This document shows positions 5,618 through 8,623 of a stretch of DNA of 8,623 nucleotides, piece after piece (the stretch's first letter is position 1; each line of letters opens with the position of its first letter). The DNA is from Bacillota bacterium (lineage in GTDB: Bacteria; Bacillota_A; Clostridia; Peptostreptococcales; Anaerovoracaceae), in the NCBI GenBank assembly GCA_017438085.1, contig JAFRWH010000119.1, positions 1 through 8,623 on the forward strand, in the 5' to 3' direction. A program made the position numbers and the translations under genes. The notes under the pieces are model-generated. The model was not told the DNA's origin. It did no database searches and saw nothing but the letters and a program-made list of their open reading frames with translations.

Positions 5618-6480
5618 GAATGCGCAGATCTGCAGCTCTGACCATAGCTGCAATATTAATGGCAATCGTCCTGGCTGCATGCGGCAGCAATGCGGAAACA
5701 CAAAATGAAACGGCTGCGGCTGAACCGGTTCCGTCGAAAACCGAGGCGCCGAACACTGGCCAGGGGCCCTCAAAAACTGACTATTCCAAAGACTATACCG
5801 GAAGCTGGAAGGCCTGCGGCGTAAGCACTGAAGGCGAATACATAAGCTTAGAGGAGATCGAGTCTTACGGCGTCACCGATCTCTCAAATATATACCTGAT
5901 ACTCTATCCGGATGGCAGCGCAGAGTACTATTACCTTGGCGGGACCGACAGCGGCAAATGGTTTGCGGGAGAAGGCGGGGTCAGGTTCCTGGGGACAAGT
6001 TTCACGAAGGAAGACGATTATCTATATCGCATTGTAAACGGCGACAAGCTGTATTTTGAAAGGATATCAGAAACTGCCGAAAAGCCGGTAATAAGCGCGG
6101 GGCTTGAAGGCACAAAGCCGGATCCCAAGGCCGGCGATGAGCCTGCCAAGACTGCTGATCCCCCCAAGGCAGCTGAGCCTGCCGGAGCGACAGACAACAA
6201 GGCTGAACCGGACGGGAGTGATGCAATCTCGCCGGAGCTCAAAGCCTTCCTGGAATCCTACGAATCTTTTATGGATGAGTATTGCGACTTTATGGAGCAC
6301 TACAATGCATCGGACTTCTCGCAGCTGGCAAAGTACGCCGAGCTGCTGCAGAAATACTCTGACTTTGCGGCTAAGGCGGAGCAATGGAACAGCAAGGACC
6401 TGAACGATGCAGAAACCATTTATTATCTGGAGGTAATGAACAGAGTCAGCATAAAGCTGCTGAAGGTGACGCAGCAATAG
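5614..6480 (+). CDS. Lipoprotein with lipocalin-like and DUF6591-type domains
   Basis: A 288-residue exported lipoprotein. The N-terminus MRMRRSAALTIAAILMAIV followed by LAAC gives a type II signal with lipid attachment at Cys23. A Ser/Thr/Pro/Glu-rich spacer follows. Residues about 57-152 (starting DYTGSWKACG, with LYPDGSAEYYYLGG and ending DKLYFERIS) look like the small beta-barrel or lipocalin-like domain common in clostridial lipoproteins. A Pro/Ala/Lys/Asp linker covers about 153-203. Residues 204-288 (SPELKAFLESYESFMDEYCD, then a helical stretch ending NRVSIKLLKVTQQ) match DUF6591. The protein should be tethered to the outer face of the membrane; its ligand is unknown. AAGGAG (5603-5608) lies 5 bases before ATG 5614, and ATG 5620 is a less well placed alternative. 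The 4-base overlap with the regulator indicates coupled translation. A terminator element follows at 6513. Confidence 0.85.
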   Translation: MRMRRSAALTIAAILMAIVLAACGSNAETQNETAAAEPVPSKTEAPNTGQGPSKTDYSKDYTGSWKACGVSTEGEYISLEEIESYGVTDLSNIYLILYPDGSAEYYYLGGTDSGKWFAGEGGVRFLGTSFTKEDDYLYRIVNGDKLYFERISETAEKPVISAGLEGTKPDPKAGDEPAKTADPPKAAEPAGATDNKAEPDGSDAISPELKAFLESYESFMDEYCDFMEHYNASDFSQLAKYAELLQKYSDFAAKAEQWNSKDLNDAETIYYLEVMNRVSIKLLKVTQQ

Positions 6481-6512
6481 GCGCGTGCTAAACTCAGAGA
6501 CCTCGATTGCAT

Positions 6513-6575
6513 AAATACCCACAAAAGCCCTAAACCCCTCTCAGAACGGCTGTGAGAGCCTCTGAGAGGGGTTTT
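6513..6575 (+). terminator. Hairpin terminator-like repeat element, copy 2
   Basis: AAACCCCTCTCAGA (6532-6545) pairs perfectly over fourteen bases with TCTGAGAGGGGTTT (6561-6574), then T. The loop region contains GGC/GCC as in copy 1, and the upstream AAATACCCACAAA (6513-6525) is identical to that of copy 1. It probably ends the regulator-lipoprotein transcript, 51 bases past the lipoprotein stop. Confidence 0.85.
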
Positions 6576-6652
6576 AAAATGCATGTGACCATTTTAGCGT
6601 AAGTACAGATTTATGTATAGCTTGTGGTGGATAATGGATAACAAGAATAAAG

Positions 6653-6661
6653 AAAGGGGGG
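6653..6661 (+). promoter_or_regulatory. Ribosome binding site AAAGGGGGG supporting the start at 6670
   Basis: The purine-rich run ends 8 bases before ATG 6670. The in-frame ATG at 6613 has no such site upstream, so the shorter start is preferred. Confidence 0.7.
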
Positions 6662-6669
6662 TATGTATT

Positions 6670-6945
6670 ATGATGATATCGCCACAGTCGTATGTCTTTA
6701 AATTCAGGGATGCAGACTACAAAACCCTTATTGATGCCAGAACCCGGCTGATCGAAGACTTAATTAGGTTTGAACAAAATGAAATGGACTCAGACAGATC
6801 CGGAGATGCGTGGATGAAAAGCCCCTCGCCTGAAGTAATTTACCAGGTAAAGCTCGAGTATCTGGCTGCGCTCTGCCGTTTTATGCAACAGAGATACAAC
6901 AAGGATTATGTGCGGGGTGATAAGGCTTTTTCTGATGAAAGTTAA
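6670..6945 (+). CDS. Hypothetical protein (91 residues)
   Basis: I do not recognise this family. From ATG 6670 the protein begins MMISPQSYVFKFRDADYKTL and continues with a long charged helical stretch (IDARTRLIEDLIRFEQNE), a polar turn (DSDRSGDAWMKSPSPE) and a second helix (VIYQVKLEYLAALCRFMQQR). No signal peptide, membrane segment or metal motif is seen. It looks like a small two-helix cytoplasmic protein. A longer frame from 6613 would add MYSLWWIMDNKNKERGVCI but lacks a ribosome binding site there. ATG 6673 is also possible. It follows a strong terminator, so it should have its own promoter between 6581 and 6650; I see no convincing consensus. The next gene starts 33 bases later. Confidence 0.62.
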   Translation: MMISPQSYVFKFRDADYKTLIDARTRLIEDLIRFEQNEMDSDRSGDAWMKSPSPEVIYQVKLEYLAALCRFMQQRYNKDYVRGDKAFSDES

Positions 6946-6978
6946 CAGTCCGAAATATGATTAGGATACTATAAGTTT

Positions 6979-7305
6979 GTGGCAAAAGTAATTGAAGTCT
7001 CAAAGGCGGAATACGAGGCATTCTTCCCAGAATACGAAGAAATAGACTACGATGAGGAATTATCTCTGGAAGAGATTTATAACAAATATATACATAAAGT
7101 GAATCCGTTGATAGTTGAAGCTGCAACATGGACCGATGATTATTGTTTTGCGATTACAGAAATGGGTTCTGAGTTTGCCAAAGGTAAAGCTTTTTCACAT
7201 GGCGATTTTTATAAAAACAGAAGATGTCACATCGCACAGCTTGTAAGAGTATATAACGGACCATCAACAGATAAAATCAAGGATTATTTCAAGAAAAATC
7301 AGTAA
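6979..7305 (+). CDS. Hypothetical acidic protein (108 residues), AT-rich
   Basis: I do not recognise this family. The frame opens after a stop at 6958-6960 and the only plausible start in it is GTG 6979, with a poorly spaced AGGA (6963-6966) upstream. The N-terminal half is very acidic (EYEAFFPEYEEIDYDEELSL), followed by EIYNKYIHKVNPLIVEAATW, a central TDDYCFAITEMGSEF and a basic end (KDYFKKNQ). By hand count the gene is about 36 % GC, clearly below the flanking ssb and lipoprotein genes, which suggests a different origin. The weak start leaves open that it is a remnant of a longer gene. It ends 16 bases before the ssb ATG, so it may share a transcript with ssb. Confidence 0.55.
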   Translation: MAKVIEVSKAEYEAFFPEYEEIDYDEELSLEEIYNKYIHKVNPLIVEAATWTDDYCFAITEMGSEFAKGKAFSHGDFYKNRRCHIAQLVRVYNGPSTDKIKDYFKKNQ

Positions 7306-7321
7306 TAAAGGAGGGCCTCCC

Positions 7322-7723
7322 ATGAATACCGTCAATCTTATCGGTCGTCTCACAAAGGATCCGGATGTAAGATATGCGTCGGCCAGTCAGATGGCTATCG
7401 CAAGGTTCAGCATTGCCATAAACAGGGGAAAGGACAAGAACGGCAACGATCTTGGTGCGGATTACCCTAATATCGTGTGCTATGGCAAGCTGGCAGAGCT
7501 GGTGGAGCGTTACTGCACAAAGGGCAGGCTTGTGGCGGTCGAGGGTCGCATAAGGACTGGCTCTTACGAAAAGAACGGTCAAAAGATCTTTACCACTGAG
7601 GTTGCTGCAGACAGAGTGGATTTCCTGGATAAGGGAAGCTCTGGCGGCGTGCAGAAGGAAGAACCTGGTAAGGACGATCTTCCTTTACCGGAGGGGTTCT
7701 CGCTGGATGATATACCGTTCTAA
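7322..7723 (+). CDS. ssb: Single-stranded DNA-binding protein (stand-alone copy)
   Basis: A 133-residue SSB. Residues 1 to about 104 are the OB-fold: MNTVNLIGRLTKDPDVRY at the N-terminus, ARFSIAINRGKDKNG, DYPNIVCYGKLAELVERYCT, then GRLVAVEGRIRTGSYEKNGQ and TTEVAADRVDFLDK. A short linker leads to the acidic tail ending DDIPF, the conserved tip that docks partner proteins of replication and repair. SSB coats single-stranded DNA as a tetramer. The linker is short and the protein is smaller than many housekeeping SSBs. The usual rpsF-ssb-rpsR neighbours are absent, so this is probably a paralogue rather than the main copy; that is inference. AAAGGAGG (7307-7314) lies 7 bases before the ATG. The RBS sits in a small inverted repeat, GGAGGGCCTCC. 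Confidence 0.95.
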   Translation: MNTVNLIGRLTKDPDVRYASASQMAIARFSIAINRGKDKNGNDLGADYPNIVCYGKLAELVERYCTKGRLVAVEGRIRTGSYEKNGQKIFTTEVAADRVDFLDKGSSGGVQKEEPGKDDLPLPEGFSLDDIPF

Positions 7724-7767
7724 TTCAGATGACAATTAAGTTGAAAAGAGTATTGCAGGTCTAGTTT

Positions 7768-7932
7768 ATGTTCATCAACAAATACCGTAAACACCCGGAT
7801 TACATGCTCCTGACGCTTTACGAGACTTTAAAGCAGACTCCTGAGGTGGAGAAGGATGAGAAGGCTGTCATCAGGGAGCTTAAGCGTCGCGGGTACAAAC
7901 TTAAGCCCAACGGCGTATGGGTCAAAGAATAG
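7768..7932 (+). CDS. Small basic protein (54 residues)
   Basis: A short frame from ATG 7768, closed just upstream by TAG 7762-7764, encodes a 54-residue protein. It begins MFINKYRKHPDYMLLTLYET, has a Lys/Glu-rich middle (VEKDEKAVIREL), and ends KRRGYKLKPNGVWVKE. The composition is ordinary for a folded basic protein, with predicted helices followed by a short GY-x-L-x-PNG-x-W hairpin that recalls a small nucleic-acid-binding or winged-helix fragment; this is a guess. An AGG (7757-7759) 8 bases before the ATG is a modest ribosome binding site. It fills the gap between ssb and the DUF6508 gene in the same direction, 44 bases after ssb and 28 before the next start, which supports it as a real gene. 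I do not recognise the family. Confidence 0.6.
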   Translation: MFINKYRKHPDYMLLTLYETLKQTPEVEKDEKAVIRELKRRGYKLKPNGVWVKE

Positions 7933-7960
7933 AGTTTAGCCGCCCAATCGGAGGTAATAT

Positions 7961-8380
7961 ATGTACGAATCATTAACTGCGCTTCTGCCAAGGCTGCAAG
8001 GCGCAGAGTACGGTAAGCTGGTCATCGACAATAAGAACGATGGGTCGCCGGAGCATCCGATCCGGTTTCCGTTTGTCGCCTATGCCCCGGTCGTGGATGA
8101 ACTGGTAAAAACGATCTATCAGTTCGTTGAGGATCATGCGGAAATGGATCTCCGCAGTTATAAGGACATACTCGAAGCTGCCGGTATCAAGTGGAGCGCA
8201 AACGCTATGGAGAATGCGGATGTTTCCCTGCTGGATGGAAGGACCGTTATGGCGCTGCTTGTAGGCATTTTAAGGGCAGACCGTTTTGTGGATGGCACTC
8301 TGTTGGAATTCTGCGAAAACGGAGCTATAGAAAAATGGCTTATGCGGCTTCGGGAGATAGATCAGGAAAATAAAATGTAA
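7961..8380 (+). CDS. DUF6508 family protein
   Basis: A 139-residue soluble protein. The segment RFPFVAYAPVVDELVKTIYQ (about residues 35-54), then a helical stretch with a short SYKDIL motif, the ENADVSLLDGRTVMALLVGI helix, and R105-ADRFVDG-112 match the DUF6508 pattern (a FPYP-x-Y segment, then an R-x-x-RF-x-DG block near the C-terminus). The function of DUF6508 is not known to me. No signal peptide or membrane helix is seen. GGAGGT (7950-7955) lies 5 bases before the ATG, so the start is firm. It follows ssb and the 54-residue gene in the same direction and may be co-transcribed with them. No clear terminator separates it from the transporter gene that starts 42 bases downstream. Confidence 0.72.
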   Translation: MYESLTALLPRLQGAEYGKLVIDNKNDGSPEHPIRFPFVAYAPVVDELVKTIYQFVEDHAEMDLRSYKDILEAAGIKWSANAMENADVSLLDGRTVMALLVGILRADRFVDGTLLEFCENGAIEKWLMRLREIDQENKM

Positions 8381-8422
8381 TTAATTGCAGTATTTTCAGG
8401 ACCGCAGGGGAGGGCCCGGATT

Positions 8423-8623
8423 ATGTGGAAAATGATTTGGCCAATGATACTTATAGTGTGTTCGGGCTGTTGCTACAACATCTGCACGAAGTCGGTGCCT
8501 GGGGAGGTCAATGCATTCGGAGCGCTGACAGTCACTTATCTTGTGAGTACGGTGCTGGCGGCTTGCGCGTTCCTGCTCAGTCTTAAAGGCGCAGCGGCAG
8601 GGAGCGAGTTTGCAAAGCTGAAC
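8423..8623 (+). CDS. EamA/DMT-type transporter, N-terminal part (3'-partial)
   Basis: The frame runs from ATG 8423 to the end of the window without a stop (67 codons). The visible part shows a first membrane helix (MIWPMILIVCSGCCYNICTK), a conserved SVPGEVNAFGALTVTYL stretch and a second hydrophobic segment (VSTVLAACAFLLSL). This resembles the start of EamA (DMT superfamily) transporters of about 280-300 residues and ten membrane helices, which export or import small metabolites. The substrate is not knowable from this fragment. A GGGGAGGG run near 8406-8414 lies about 9 bases before the ATG and supports the start. Two cysteines (CC) in the first helix are mildly unusual. Confidence 0.7.
   Translation, partial: MWKMIWPMILIVCSGCCYNICTKSVPGEVNAFGALTVTYLVSTVLAACAFLLSLKGAAAGSEFAKLN

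Noticed and set aside
6104..6403. A 99-codon + strand frame inside the lipoprotein gene
   Set aside because: It is an out-of-frame shadow with Ser/Arg-rich low-quality composition and no start signal. The lipoprotein frame has a lipobox and two recognisable domains.
6613..6669. Upstream extension of the 91-residue hypothetical protein
   Set aside because: There is no ribosome binding site before ATG 6613, while AAAGGGGGG stands 8 bases before ATG 6670.

Overview
The window looks like chromosomal DNA of a low-GC-group anaerobe (Bacillota, most likely class Clostridia) with roughly balanced base composition. The evidence is strong AGGAGG-type ribosome binding sites, ATG/TTG/GTG starts, a QueT-type vitamin transporter component, and several gut-clostridial families (DUF6591 lipoprotein, DUF6508, VWA plus repeat/HTH pair). 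This placement is inference from gene content; no rRNA or tRNA gene is present. All genes supported here read on the + strand. No transposase, integrase, CRISPR array or attachment site was found.

Layout. (a) 1-2854, transport and membrane block: the end of a queT-like ECF substrate-binding component, an MFS transporter with a TTG start, a Pr6Pr/AIG1-like membrane protein whose better start is internal (1754), and a DUF3237/UPF0311 protein. (b) 3001-4905: a 308-residue protein made of a short N-terminal segment, an 18-residue tandem-repeat linker and a C-terminal helical DNA-binding-like domain, then a 303-base gap with an intrinsic terminator, then a small von Willebrand factor A (VWA) protein with an intact metal site. 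(c) 4906-6600: a cassette bounded by two near-identical hairpin terminators, holding an XRE-type regulator that overlaps by 4 bases (ATGA) with a lipoprotein gene. The regulator's Shine-Dalgarno sequence is locked in a 13-bp hairpin. (d) 6670-7305: two small proteins of unknown function, the second clearly AT-richer than its surroundings. (e) 7322-8380: a stand-alone single-stranded DNA-binding protein (SSB), a 54-residue basic small protein and a DUF6508 protein. (f) 8423-end: start of an EamA/DMT-type transporter.

How they may work together. The queT and MFS genes are 22 bases apart and probably co-transcribed. The XRE regulator and lipoprotein are translationally coupled, and the hairpin over the regulator's ribosome binding site suggests translational control of the pair. 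The repeat/HTH protein and the VWA protein may be a functional pair, but a terminator separates them, so they would need separate promoters. The less usual items are the RBS-sequestering hairpin, the protein-level conservation of the 18-residue repeats despite silent divergence, and the duplicated terminator elements flanking the regulator-lipoprotein cassette.
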